Assembly: GCA_930980855.1 (NCBI GenBank) | Contig: CAKNIZ010000012.1 | Location: 1 to 50,502, forward strand | Source: an uncultured Clostridium sp. | GTDB taxonomy: Bacteria; Bacillota; Clostridia; TANB77; CAG-508 | Direction: 5' to 3' | Length of the DNA stretch: 50,502 nucleotides | Shown: positions 1 to 8,654 of the stretch, piece by piece | Numbering within the stretch: position 1 is the first letter of the stretch | Layout: every line of letters begins with the position of its first letter | Notes under the pieces: generated by a model | Told to the model about the DNA's origin: nothing | Seen by the model: only the letters and a program-made list of their open reading frames with translations | Database searches by the model: none | Program-made: the position numbers and the translations under genes

Positions 1-139
1 TTCAATATTTAATTTTCAATTTACATGTGACATATCTATTTTAAACCTATATTTAGAAGATTTTTACAGGTAATTTTATATATTGTTACAATTTACAGAT
101 ATTATTGATTTTAAAAATGTTTATTATAAAAATTATAAA

Positions 140-159
140 CACCGGCTAAATCGCCGGTG
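140..159 (-). terminator. Intrinsic terminator of the 187-597 gene
   Basis: A perfect 7-bp stem (CACCGGC / GCCGGTG) closes a 6-nt loop. Read on the minus strand it lies just downstream of the stop codon of the small gene and is followed by an AT-rich, T-containing tail. Confidence 0.7.
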
Positions 160-186
160 CTCATTTCGTACGCTTCGATTACGAAT

Positions 187-597
187 TTACTTCCTCAAAA
201 GGTCAACCTTGACGTATTCTTCACAGTCTTTGACCATGACAACATACCTCTCGTCTTCCAAAAGGAAGTCTGGGTCTTCTTGAATCTTTTCAGACTCTTC
301 TTCGAAATCCTCACATAAAATCATTCGGCCCTCATCGGCTTCATAATCGCAGTGAGGAATGAGCTGCTCCAACAGAGAGGCAATCTCTATTCCTAGAGTT
401 CCTTCTCCACATTGGATTGCATCTACGATGAATGCTCGTTGCTTGTTTACAGTCCCATGACCATACGCCATAAAGGACTTCCTCGGTCCAAGAAGTTCTT
501 CTGCCTTCCACCAGTTCGGTTGAACATCCTTAAAGTGTCTGACATCATAGAACTCGTTGAGTGGGCAGTAGTAACCCATTCTCTCGTACTTTGCCAT
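187..597 (-). CDS. Hypothetical protein, 136 aa, compositionally atypical
   Basis: I do not recognise this protein. It is soluble, acidic in its second half and rich in aromatic residues near the N-terminus (an NWW motif), with no signal peptide or membrane segment. The start is supported by AGGAGG a few bases upstream on the minus strand, and its own promoter and terminator make it monocistronic. Its G+C content is clearly higher, and its codon choice more balanced, than the surrounding AT-rich genes. That suggests recent transfer or an unusual constraint. The upstream promoter carries the same 16-bp motif as the promoter of the 2376-2519 operon, so the two may be co-regulated. Confidence 0.75.
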   Translation of the reverse strand: MAKYERMGYYCPLNEFYDVRHFKDVQPNWWKAEELLGPRKSFMAYGHGTVNKQRAFIVDAIQCGEGTLGIEIASLLEQLIPHCDYEADEGRMILCEDFEEESEKIQEDPDFLLEDERYVVMVKDCEEYVKVDLLRK

Positions 598-650
598 TTT
601 ATCATCCTCCTTAAAGTTTGAAATGGCATGGTTTATTCGAATGTAAGTAT

Positions 651-695
651 ATTATATCATATTTTTCATTTTATTGCAATTATGTAAACGTTTTT
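651..695 (-). promoter_or_regulatory. Promoter of the 187-597 gene with cre-like operator
   Basis: On the minus strand a TTGCAA -35 box (674-679) and a TATAAT -10 box (651-656) are separated by 17 bp. Directly upstream of the -35 box lies AAAAACGTTTACATAA (680-695). The same 16-mer stands at the same place before the promoter at 2574-2602. It resembles a CcpA/LacI-type site (TGTAAACGTTTTTA). Confidence 0.6.
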
Positions 696-729
696 CTAAA
701 ATTTCTTTCCTTGTGCGTTTTTTTATTAA

Positions 730-1272
730 TTATCTTTCTTCATATGAGATAATTTGCTTTTGATTTACTGATGTATTTGAATTTGAGTGTTCAATTTCAT
801 TTGCTCTTTCATATAAATCACTTGCTTCAACCCAGCCATACACATTATTTATAATATGCTCTCCAGGTTTTTGAATCGCAACCATTTCTTTAACTCCGGA
901 TTCTTTTAACATTTTTTCTATGTCTTCCAGCTTCATATTGTTTTCTTTTGCAAATTCTTCCCAAGTTTTAGAGCCAGATGAAAGCATTATGCTTCTTGTT
1001 CCATCGCTATTTTCTTTAACTATAGCTCTATTATAAATTTCAACCAACATATCTTCTCTTACTATTCCTGTTTTTCCTCTTCCTTGAGAGTCTTCAGTAA
1101 ATTCAATATTACTTCTTTGCATAACTTTATATTGTTTATCACTGTTACCAGTTGTCAAAGTATTTTCGTCATGTGATACATATCTTGAATTAAAATCCGG
1201 TGTATAAAATTCACTAGTTTCTTTGTTCTTATTTTCCTGTGATATAGTAATTGGAGATATAGGTTGTCCCAT
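730..1272 (-). CDS. Membrane-anchored protein of unknown function (C-terminal part)
   Basis: Unrecognised family. The first ATG in this frame (1270-1272) has no ribosome binding site. The frame stays open upstream to 1449, and that stretch encodes a Lys-rich segment followed by a clear membrane span rich in Ala, Val, Gly and Ile (about 1290-1349). The real product is therefore probably longer at its N-terminus, a single-span protein with an extracytoplasmic domain of about 180 residues. No conventional start codon exists in the extended frame; see the region entry at 1273-1457. It is the third gene of a compact operon, directly after the coiled-coil gene ending at 1450. Function unknown. Confidence 0.6.
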   Translation of the reverse strand: MGQPISPITISQENKNKETSEFYTPDFNSRYVSHDENTLTTGNSDKQYKVMQRSNIEFTEDSQGRGKTGIVREDMLVEIYNRAIVKENSDGTRSIMLSSGSKTWEEFAKENNMKLEDIEKMLKESGVKEMVAIQKPGEHIINNVYGWVEASDLYERANEIEHSNSNTSVNQKQIISYEER

Positions 1273-1457
1273 ATCTTGTGAATTTAAATGTCCTATAGCA
1301 ACTACTCCTCCTAAAGCAACAGCTCCAGCTGCTACAATAGCAGCTATTTTTGTTCTTAAATTCTTTTTACCTTTATATTCCTTTTTTTGGTGTGAGAATC
1401 CTTTTATTTTCTTTTCCCCATCTTCTGTCTCTTGATTCTCACGAGCTCTTCAATCAT
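1273..1457 (-). other. Likely 5' part of the membrane protein gene, in two frames
   Basis: An ATG at 1455-1457 overlaps the stop codon of the upstream gene (ATGATTGA) and would start by translational coupling. It reads 17 codons, ending GGG AAA AGA AAA TAA at 1404-1406. A single -1 slip on the A-rich tract (AGA AAA to AAA ATA) enters the frame that encodes the membrane span and joins the 730-1272 reading frame. Either a frameshift mutation, a sequencing error, or programmed -1 frameshifting would explain this. Confidence 0.45.
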
Positions 1458-2373
1458 CTATATCTTTATCTTCTTGTTCTATTTCTTGTTCGCTAGTTCT
1501 TTCTTCAAATTCAGTTTGTTGTTCTTTTGGTCTATTTTCAAAGCTTATTCCACGCGCCTCTAAACTTGTTCTAAATGCTTTTGCTTGTTCTTGTGCTTTT
1601 TCTTTTAATAAATCTCCTGATACAGTTTCAAGTTCCATATTATATTTATTCACAAACTCTGTTTCCATATTCTTTAATTTTGCTTGCATTTTGTCATATC
1701 TTTTTTTGGCTTTTATTATTTTATTTTCTTCTCTTCTTTCTTTTATAGCATTTATTAAAATTCCAAAAGTATCTTTAAACCACTTTCCAATATTTTTTCC
1801 TCTTTGGACGGTTAATGCTTTTGTTTCTGCAAATTTCAATCTTCTTTCATTAGCATTTTCGTTATTATTTAACTTTTCTAGTTCATCAATTTTGTCTAAA
1901 CGTTCTTTCTCTTTTCTCTCAATTTCTCTTTTTATTTCCTCTATGTTTTTTATTTGCTTGGCAGCTGCCACTTTATCAGGATTGCCACTATCTTCTAATT
2001 CCTTAGCTAATTCATCAGCTCCCCCTGCTCTTTTCAATTCAGATTGTCCAAACAAAAATTCATCCGAATCTGCATCAAATACTCTATCACTCTCTGCAAG
2101 TTTTTTTCTCAACCCGTCAAGGTCTCTCTTTAAAATTATTAAACGTACTTGAGCCTCATCTCTTTCTGATGATTTTTCACTTTTTTTATCTTCTCTATCT
2201 TTCTTTGCTTTGTCTTTGATTTCTTGAATTGAAATCTGTCTATCCAAATATGCCTCTACCATACGTGCCCTAATTACATATAACATTCTTTTAAATGGAT
2301 TTTGTTCATTTTCTATCTTTTCAGCCAACAAATTTACCTTTTCTTCAAGTGAGTTTTTATTATTTTCATTCAT
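1450..2373 (-). CDS. Coiled-coil protein of unknown function, 307 aa
   Basis: Unrecognised protein, very rich in Glu, Lys and Asp. Long heptad-like charged stretches cover most of the length (roughly residues 5-25, 65-85, 120-165 and 205-250), so it should form extended coiled coils. There is no signal peptide or membrane span, which places it in the cytoplasm. The start is preceded by AAAGGGG, which overlaps the end of the 47-residue gene before it, and its stop overlaps a possible start of the next gene. The arrangement suggests a structural or adaptor role with the small acidic protein and the membrane protein of the same operon, but that is inference. Confidence 0.75.
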   Translation of the reverse strand: MNENNKNSLEEKVNLLAEKIENEQNPFKRMLYVIRARMVEAYLDRQISIQEIKDKAKKDREDKKSEKSSERDEAQVRLIILKRDLDGLRKKLAESDRVFDADSDEFLFGQSELKRAGGADELAKELEDSGNPDKVAAAKQIKNIEEIKREIERKEKERLDKIDELEKLNNNENANERRLKFAETKALTVQRGKNIGKWFKDTFGILINAIKERREENKIIKAKKRYDKMQAKLKNMETEFVNKYNMELETVSGDLLKEKAQEQAKAFRTSLEARGISFENRPKEQQTEFEERTSEQEIEQEDKDIDD

Positions 2374-2375
2374 CT

Positions 2376-2519
2376 CTACTCATCCCCTTTACTTTCTGCT
2401 TTTTTTATAGCTTCTTCTAATCTTGCCTTACATCTTTTTAATGTTTCTAAATCTACATTTTCAAAATCTTCATTAGAAAATTCAATTCCATAATCCGGAA
2501 ATGATATTTTTTCATCCAT
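2376..2519 (-). CDS. Small acidic protein, 47 aa
   Basis: A short open frame starts with ATG at 2517-2519 and ends with TAG at 2376-2378. GGGAGG lies 8 bases before the start, and the stop is followed within a few bases by the start of the coiled-coil gene. The product begins MDEKISFPDYG and ends in a charged helix (LEEAIKKAESKGDE). It is the first gene of the three-gene operon. The family is not recognised; strong translation signals are the main reason to call it real. Confidence 0.6.
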   Translation of the reverse strand: MDEKISFPDYGIEFSNEDFENVDLETLKRCKARLEEAIKKAESKGDE

Positions 2520-2573
2520 AAGAAAACCTCCCACAATATTTTTTCGTACGTTTCTCTTTGTCTCAATATACTT

Positions 2574-2619
2574 ATTATAGCATATAAATTATTTTTTTAC
2601 AAGTTATGTAAACGTTTTT
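2574..2619 (-). promoter_or_regulatory. Promoter of the 2519-730 operon with cre-like operator
   Basis: On the minus strand TTGTAA (2597-2602) and TATAAT (2574-2579) are 17 bp apart. AAAAACGTTTACATAA (2604-2619) is placed one base upstream of the -35 box and matches base for base the site at 680-695. Confidence 0.6.
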
Positions 2620-2704
2620 ATAAACTTTTTTTCATTATACAAAATTTTATATTTTAAAACAATACAAAAACAAATTTGTAACACAAATTTAATATTTATA
2701 AAAA

Positions 2705-2788
2705 AAATTGTATATTCAAGATTTTGTAGCCACGCGTAGTTTAGAACGAAGTGACAACAAGTGGCAAAACTCTTGCAATATACAATTT
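2705..2788. repeat. Nested inverted-repeat element, diverged copy A
   Basis: AAATTGTATATTCAAGATTTT on the left is answered by a diverged complementary arm ending TATACAATTT on the right. The centre keeps the GCGTAGTTT and GACAACAA landmarks of the copies at 15979, 24612 and 26147, but an inner helix has changed on both sides (GCCAC/GTGGC instead of GTTTC/GAAAC). No outer arms are obvious. Confidence 0.6.
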
Positions 2789-2795
2789 CTAAAAA

Positions 2796-4199
2796 CTAAT
2801 ATATAGAATTTCTTAAATTTAAAAGTGCTCTTTCGCTTATCTTCTCATATCTAATTTTTTTATCTTTTATTTTATTTCCTTCTAATTCAGGCATTATTCC
2901 GAAATTAGCATTCATTGGCTGAAACTTTTCATTTGATGTAGATATATAATTTGCCAAAGCACCAATCATTGTTTCTTTTGAGAATACTATTTTTTCTTTA
3001 TTTTCCAGTAAATTAACTGCATTTATTCCAGCTACTAATCCAGAAGATATTGATTCTACGTATCCTTCCACACCTGTAATTTGTCCAGCAAAATATACAT
3101 TCTTGTTATTTAGTAGCTTATATGTATTATCCAATAATTTAGTTGAATTAATAAAAGTATTTCTGTGCATTACTCCATATTTAATGAATTCAGCATTTTT
3201 CAATCCTGGTATCATTGAAAATACTCTTTTTTGTTCTCCATATTTTAAATTAGTCTGGAATCCGACTAAATTATACATTGTGCCTTCAGTATTATCTTGT
3301 CTTAATTGAACAATGGCATATGGTCTTCTCTTAGTTCTTGGGTCATCAAATCCAACTGGCTTAAGGGGTCCAAATCTTAATGTATCTGCTCCCCTCTTTG
3401 CCATAATCTCAATAGGCATACAACCTTCAAATATTTCTCTTTTTTCAAACTCGTGTAATTCAACTACTTGAGCATTAATTAGTTCAGATACAAATGTCTC
3501 ATACTCTTCTTTATTCATTGGTAAATTAATATAGTCACTTTTATTTTCTTTAATTCTCTTAAGCCATTCTTCTTCTGATTCATCTTTTTTCTTTTCTTCG
3601 TCATATCTATCTCCATAAAACGCAATGCTAAAGTCTATACTTTCTTTTTCTACTATTGGAGCAGCTGCATCAAAGAAATGTAATTCATTTTCTCCTGTAA
3701 GTCTTTTTATTCCTATTGATAAAGAATCTGATGTTAGCGGTCCAGTTGCAATTATTGTGATTGCCTCATCTATTAGTTTTTCAAATATCACTTTATCGTT
3801 CCAATCATTTATGCTTTCATCAAACTTGCTTACTACTTCTTTATTAATTACTTCTATATTTTCTATTTCATTTATTTTCTCTGTTACCTTTTTAGAAAAC
3901 TTTCCTCTATCAACTGCTAGCGCTTGTCCAGCTGGTACTTTCACCTCGTCTGCTGTTTTTATAAGAAGGGAATCTAAAATTCTAAGTTCTTCTTTTAAAA
4001 GTCCACAGGCATTTGTAATCAAATTTGATTTAAAAGAATTGCTACACACTATTTCGGCTAAATCTTTATTTGAATGAGCTGGAGTATACTTTTTAGGTTT
4101 CATTTCATATAACTTTACTTTTATTCCTCTTTTAGCTATTTGATAAGCAGCCTCACATCCTGCTAGCCCTCCACCAATTACATTAATATACTGTTCCAT
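2796..4199 (-). CDS. trmFO: Methylenetetrahydrofolate-tRNA-(uracil-5-)-methyltransferase (TrmFO)
   Basis: This is the FAD- and folate-dependent enzyme that makes ribothymidine at position 54 in the T-loop of tRNA. The N-terminus has the Rossmann FAD-binding motif GGGLAGCEAAYQIAKRG followed by YEMKP. The conserved TPAHS, CSNSFKSN and EGCMPIE segments, the last carrying the family cysteine, and the ITGVEGYVESISSGL region near the C-terminus are all present. I place the start at the second Met (4197-4199) because AAAGGTG lies just before it and the N-terminus then fits the family. It follows the SWIM/SNF2 gene by 13 bases, so the two are probably cotranscribed. Length about 467 aa, normal for the family. 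Confidence 0.95.
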   Translation of the reverse strand: MEQYINVIGGGLAGCEAAYQIAKRGIKVKLYEMKPKKYTPAHSNKDLAEIVCSNSFKSNLITNACGLLKEELRILDSLLIKTADEVKVPAGQALAVDRGKFSKKVTEKINEIENIEVINKEVVSKFDESINDWNDKVIFEKLIDEAITIIATGPLTSDSLSIGIKRLTGENELHFFDAAAPIVEKESIDFSIAFYGDRYDEEKKKDESEEEWLKRIKENKSDYINLPMNKEEYETFVSELINAQVVELHEFEKREIFEGCMPIEIMAKRGADTLRFGPLKPVGFDDPRTKRRPYAIVQLRQDNTEGTMYNLVGFQTNLKYGEQKRVFSMIPGLKNAEFIKYGVMHRNTFINSTKLLDNTYKLLNNKNVYFAGQITGVEGYVESISSGLVAGINAVNLLENKEKIVFSKETMIGALANYISTSNEKFQPMNANFGIMPELEGNKIKDKKIRYEKISERALLNLRNSIY

Positions 4200-4212
4200 T
4201 TTTTCACCTTTC

Positions 4213-7200
4213 TTATTCAAATAAATCCATAATTTCATTTTTTGAAAGTTTACTTATAAATGTTTCTTTTGTAGATAACATATCATTTGCCAATTTAGCT
4301 TTCTTCTCTTGCAAATTATATATTTTTTCTTCTATCGAATTCTTAGTAATCAATTTATAAACTTGTACATTTCTCTTTTGACCAATTCTATAAGTTCTAT
4401 CTGTTGCTTGATTTTCAGCAGATAAATTCCACCATGGGTCATAGTGAATTACCATATCTGCACCTATTAAATTAAGTCCCGTTCCACCTGCTTTTAATGA
4501 AATTAAGAATACTTTTATATTTTCATCATTATTGAACTTATTTACTAAATCCATTCTATCTTCTACTTTAGTTTGTCCTGTTAATTTAAAGTATTCTATA
4601 TTTTCTTTTTTTAGTTCTCTTTCTAAATATGCAAACATTGAAGAATACCCAGAAAATAATAATATTTTGTGTCCTCCATTTACGGCATCTTTTATTATTT
4701 CCATACATTGATTTAGTTTACTACTTTCTCCTTCATAGTTTTCTAAAAACAATCCTGGATGGCAACAAATTTGTCTTAATCTCATTAATAGCGCTAATAT
4801 TTTTATTTGACTATTAGCAATTCCATTTGCTTCAATTTCTTCTTTAGCTTGCTTTTTAGCACTTTGCATATATGATAAATATATTTTTAACTGGTCTCCA
4901 GTCATCTCATTATTTAGAACAGTTATTGTTTTTTCAGGCAATTCTGTAAGAACATTTTCTTTTACTCTTCTTAGTATAAATGGTTCTATCATATTCTTTA
5001 ATTTTTCCATTGCACTTTTATCTTCATCTTTACTAATAGGTGTTTCAAATAAAATTTTAAATTTATTATATGAAAATAAATATCCTGGCATTATAAAATC
5101 AAAGATTGACCATAGTTCTGATAATGAGTTTTCTATAGGCGTTCCCGTTAATGCAAATCGAGTTAGAGCATTAACTTCTTTTATTACTTTTGCATTTTGT
5201 GTATTATTATTTTTAATATATTGTGCTTCATCTGCGATAATATATCTAAATGTATAATTGTATTTTTTATATAAATCTATATCTCTTTTTAGTAAATCAT
5301 ATGATGTTATTGTTATGTCATATTCAGGTATACTAGAGATTAATTTTTCTCTTTGTTTTGAATCACCATTTATTACTAAAGTTGTAAGACTTGGTGTAAA
5401 TTTTGCCGCTTCTTCCTTCCAATTTAAAGAAAGTGAGCTTGGACATACAACTAAAGTTGGTTTTCTTTCTGCTTTTGGTGTATTTTCTACATATGACATT
5501 ATTACTGATAAAAGTTGGATTGTTTTTCCAAGACCCATATCATCTGCTAAAATTCCACCTAAGTTATATTCATCTAGTGTTTTTAACCAATCATATCCTA
5601 CTTGTTGGTATTCTCTTAAATCTGCTTTTATTCCATTTGGTATTTTATATTTATCTGATATTTGTCTACTATATACATCATCTATTAATTGCTTATACTT
5701 TTCGCTTTGTTTTACAACAATTTTATCATTTTTTCTCAATATTCTATCTAAGTAAAGTCCTCTATAAATTGGTAGTTTTACTTCTCCTGATAGCAATTCT
5801 TCATAATTTATATTTGTACCATCTGCAATTTTACTTATTATATCAATTGAATCATTGTTTTCTAATTCTACAAACTCTCCATTTTTTAGTCTGTGATACT
5901 TTTTCTTTAATTTATATTTTTTCATTATCTCTGCTAATTCAGTTCTATCTATATCTATGTTAGATAAATCAATACTTAGCAAGTTGTTTTCTACTTTTAT
6001 ACCAATTGAATTTATTTTAGGTTTTACTATTTGCTTTGTTTTAAATCTTTCAGTTGCCAATACCTCAAAATTTGAAATAAATTTCTCAATATCATTTTGT
6101 AAGAAATTATATATATCATCGTCTCTTACTAAAATCAATTTATTATTTTTTTGGTCATACATAAATCCAGAATGGCTAAATAAGTCAAGTGCTTTTGACT
6201 CTTCTATTGCATTTCTAGGAATCTTTTGGTCTATTTGTTCAAATGGACTAAATTCAAAATCATCATACCTAAATTTTATATCTGCTGTAATATAATTTTG
6301 TCTATTATAATCCAAAAATACTTTTACTTTTAGTTTTTTAGGCATATACTTATGTAGTTCATCTTGGTCTATTTGGTCTAAGTTTATTTCGTATTTAATT
6401 AAAGGCATTACTAAAGAGTAAAAATCTGCGAATTCGTCTTTTCTAAAAACTATCTTTTTAGTTAAATTTACTTTAAATGTATTTAATAATTTTATTATTG
6501 AATTTTCATATTCTCTTGAGCATCTATACAATTTGTCATCTTGTAATAAATAGCTATATTCTTTTCCTTGAATAATTATATAATTAAATACGTCGATATT
6601 TGTTTCAAGTTCATATTCTGTATCATTCTTTTCTTTCAAAGAATACTTTATATTAGGTTTATTATCCACAAATTGCACTCTTTCTGTGGAATACTCACTA
6701 TATATTTCTACTTCTTTTCCTTTTAATATATCAAAAAGTTCATCTAGTCCTGAATTAGATACTACTATATAGGCATTGTCTAATACATTCGTTAAATATC
6801 TTTCTTCTGATTCATTTGCAAATTTTATTATTTCTGCATATTTCAAAACATAGTCCAATAACCTCTGGCTATCTTCATCAAAATTCTCTCTTACATGCAT
6901 AAATTCTAGTTTTGAGCCATATTTGTAATTTTCTTTATTTACCATTCTTGTATAAAAATCTGGTAAATTTTTTATTTTATACATCTGTTTATTCCCTATT
7001 CTTACTTCTAATCTGAATGTTTTTAGATTTTCTTTATATATAAGTCTAGGTTCTATTTTTATTTTTTCTTCAACATATTTTATGTTGTTATCTTCTTGTT
7101 CATCTATATAAAATGAACTTATCATTTGTCTATATATTCTATATTTTTCTTTATTTTTTTGTGTAGTTTTATTGATTTTAATTTCTTCAGTTCCGAACAG

Positions 7201-7512
7201 TTTTATGTATGATGGGTTTTCTTCTAATTCTAATGCTGTTGCTAAAATATGCTTACATGTTCCATAAGTCGATTCATAATCTGGACAAGTACAGCTTAAA
7301 TTCTCTATTTCTCCATTTTTTATTTCTATATAAGTATTGTAATTATCTAGCCTTCCGTTTACTCTAGCATGTATACTAAAATTATTTTTATTTTCATAAG
7401 TTACTTTTGTTATTTTAACCTTTTTTTCTTCTAGTATTTCTTTGGCTCTCTCTTGCCTTTGGTTTCCGGCTGAATCTTTTAGTTCGCTTAATACTTCATC
7501 ATTTATTACCAT
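4213..7512 (-). CDS. SWIM zinc-finger SNF2-family helicase
   Basis: A Swi2/Snf2-type DNA translocase of about 1,099 aa. Near the N-terminus is a SWIM zinc-binding motif (CTCPDYESTYGTCKH), then a long bacterial SNF2-associated region. The ATPase core follows with Walker A DDMGLGKTIQ, motif II DEAQ, motif III ALTGTPIEN, and motif VI QATDRTYRIGQ. Such proteins remodel or translocate on DNA, but the precise role in Bacillota is unknown. I choose the start at 7510-7512 because GGGGG stands just upstream; the earlier ATG at 7536 has no ribosome binding site. A TTGTAT-17-TATAAT promoter lies upstream and trmFO follows 13 bases downstream. Confidence 0.93.
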   Translation of the reverse strand: MVINDEVLSELKDSAGNQRQERAKEILEEKKVKITKVTYENKNNFSIHARVNGRLDNYNTYIEIKNGEIENLSCTCPDYESTYGTCKHILATALELEENPSYIKLFGTEEIKINKTTQKNKEKYRIYRQMISSFYIDEQEDNNIKYVEEKIKIEPRLIYKENLKTFRLEVRIGNKQMYKIKNLPDFYTRMVNKENYKYGSKLEFMHVRENFDEDSQRLLDYVLKYAEIIKFANESEERYLTNVLDNAYIVVSNSGLDELFDILKGKEVEIYSEYSTERVQFVDNKPNIKYSLKEKNDTEYELETNIDVFNYIIIQGKEYSYLLQDDKLYRCSREYENSIIKLLNTFKVNLTKKIVFRKDEFADFYSLVMPLIKYEINLDQIDQDELHKYMPKKLKVKVFLDYNRQNYITADIKFRYDDFEFSPFEQIDQKIPRNAIEESKALDLFSHSGFMYDQKNNKLILVRDDDIYNFLQNDIEKFISNFEVLATERFKTKQIVKPKINSIGIKVENNLLSIDLSNIDIDRTELAEIMKKYKLKKKYHRLKNGEFVELENNDSIDIISKIADGTNINYEELLSGEVKLPIYRGLYLDRILRKNDKIVVKQSEKYKQLIDDVYSRQISDKYKIPNGIKADLREYQQVGYDWLKTLDEYNLGGILADDMGLGKTIQLLSVIMSYVENTPKAERKPTLVVCPSSLSLNWKEEAAKFTPSLTTLVINGDSKQREKLISSIPEYDITITSYDLLKRDIDLYKKYNYTFRYIIADEAQYIKNNNTQNAKVIKEVNALTRFALTGTPIENSLSELWSIFDFIMPGYLFSYNKFKILFETPISKDEDKSAMEKLKNMIEPFILRRVKENVLTELPEKTITVLNNEMTGDQLKIYLSYMQSAKKQAKEEIEANGIANSQIKILALLMRLRQICCHPGLFLENYEGESSKLNQCMEIIKDAVNGGHKILLFSGYSSMFAYLERELKKENIEYFKLTGQTKVEDRMDLVNKFNNDENIKVFLISLKAGGTGLNLIGADMVIHYDPWWNLSAENQATDRTYRIGQKRNVQVYKLITKNSIEEKIYNLQEKKAKLANDMLSTKETFISKLSKNEIMDLFE

Positions 7513-7552
7513 AGATACCCCCAAAATACATAACAAATTAACCTAGTAATAT

Positions 7553-7581
7553 ATTATACATCAAAATTGCATTTTATACAA
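7553..7581 (-). promoter_or_regulatory. Promoter of the SNF2-trmFO unit
   Basis: On the minus strand TTGTAT (7576-7581) is separated by 17 bp from TATAAT (7553-7558), about 40 bases before the chosen SNF2 start. Confidence 0.55.
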
Positions 7582-7619
7582 GTGGCATAAATCATTTGAC
7601 GTAAAATGTTAAAGTAGTA

Positions 7620-7688
7620 ATTTTTGATTAGGGACGGTCCTTAAATGAAAAAAATTTTTTCATTTAAGGACCGTCCCTAATCAAAAAT
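7620..7688. repeat. Long perfect palindrome with GGGACGGTCC core
   Basis: Two 34-base arms (7620-7653 and 7655-7688) are perfectly complementary around a single central base. Each arm carries GATTAGGGACGGTCC. Repeats with this core are widespread in Clostridia and related Firmicutes and behave as REP-like palindromes. It lies between the porB stop codon and the SNF2 promoter, where transcripts entering it would form a very stable hairpin, so it may double as the por operon terminator. Confidence 0.8.
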
Positions 7689-7691
7689 ATT

Positions 7692-8639
7692 CTATTTATT
7701 AGTCATTTCTTCCTTAGCTAATAGTTCGTTCCATCTTTTATCTACTTCTTTTTGGAATTCTTCTATCATCCATTCATTACCTGGTTTAAACATATGTTTA
7801 AATCTCTTTTGAGGTTTTAAGAATTCTTCTATTGGTAATTTTTTTGCTGGTTTATATGTTATATGGTAAACGCCATCAACAACTTCATATAGAGGCCAAT
7901 AGCAAGTTTCAACAGCTAATTTATTTAGTTTCATTAGGTCTTCTGTTGGATATCCCCAACCTCTAGGACATGGTGCTAAAACATTTAAGAATTTAGCTCC
8001 TTCTATATAAATAGCTTTTTCTGCCTTTTCATATAAGTCTTTAAAGTTCATATATGCTGCTGTTTGTGCAACATAAGGTAAATGATGTGATACCATTATT
8101 TCTGTTAAATCTTTTCTTGATTGCATTTTTCCAGGAATTACTGTTCCTGCTGGTGATGTTGTTGTATCAGCGAATTTTGGTGTTGCTGATGAACGTTGAA
8201 TACCAGTATTCATATATGCTCCATTATCATAGCATACATAAGTCATGTCATGACCTCTTTCCATTGCTCCTGATAAAGCTTGAATTCCTATATCATATGT
8301 TCCACCATCTCCACCAAAACATATGAATTTTGTATTTTCATTTTCTGGAATTTTTCCTTGTTTTTTCAATGATTTATATGCTGCTTCTGCTCCTGAACCT
8401 GTTGCTGCTGCACATTCAAAAGCTGTATGAATATATGAATCTTCCCAAGATGTGTATGGATAAATACAAGTTGAAACCTCCATACATCCAGTTGCATTTG
8501 AAACAACTACATGGTCGTCTTCATGAACTGCTCTTAATATCATTCTAGCTACTGGTGGAGCACCACAACCAGCACACATTCTATGTCCTGCTGCAAACCT
8601 TGATGGTTTATTAGCTACTATTTCTTTTACATTATACAT
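7692..8639 (-). CDS. porB: 2-oxoacid:ferredoxin oxidoreductase, beta (TPP-binding) subunit
   Basis: This subunit binds thiamine pyrophosphate and, with the other three, oxidatively decarboxylates pyruvate or a related 2-oxoacid to acyl-CoA, reducing ferredoxin. The TPP motif is visible as GDGGTYDIGIQ near residue 108, and the CAGCGAPP cysteine cluster near residue 22 matches the cluster-ligating region of PorB. At 315 aa it has the family length. It is the last gene of the porG-D-A-B operon, 15 bases after porA. The substrate (pyruvate or another 2-oxoacid) cannot be proved from sequence; the split four-subunit form and the RSSATP loop make a pyruvate-type enzyme most likely. Confidence 0.93.
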   Translation of the reverse strand: MYNVKEIVANKPSRFAAGHRMCAGCGAPPVARMILRAVHEDDHVVVSNATGCMEVSTCIYPYTSWEDSYIHTAFECAAATGSGAEAAYKSLKKQGKIPENENTKFICFGGDGGTYDIGIQALSGAMERGHDMTYVCYDNGAYMNTGIQRSSATPKFADTTTSPAGTVIPGKMQSRKDLTEIMVSHHLPYVAQTAAYMNFKDLYEKAEKAIYIEGAKFLNVLAPCPRGWGYPTEDLMKLNKLAVETCYWPLYEVVDGVYHITYKPAKKLPIEEFLKPQKRFKHMFKPGNEWMIEEFQKEVDKRWNELLAKEEMTNK

Positions 8640-8654
8640 AGTCTCATTTCCTTT

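Noticed and set aside
2705..2788. CRISPR-like origin for the nested repeats
   Set aside because: Copies are kilobases apart, are inverted repeats, and have no regular spacers or cas genes.
3625..4077. Open frame of 150 codons on the plus strand
   Set aside because: It is a shadow of trmFO: hydrophobic low-complexity reading, no ribosome binding site, and it lies wholly inside a well-identified gene.
5258..5963. Two overlapping plus-strand frames inside the SNF2 gene
   Set aside because: Both are Leu/Phe-rich mirror readings of the helicase core without start signals.
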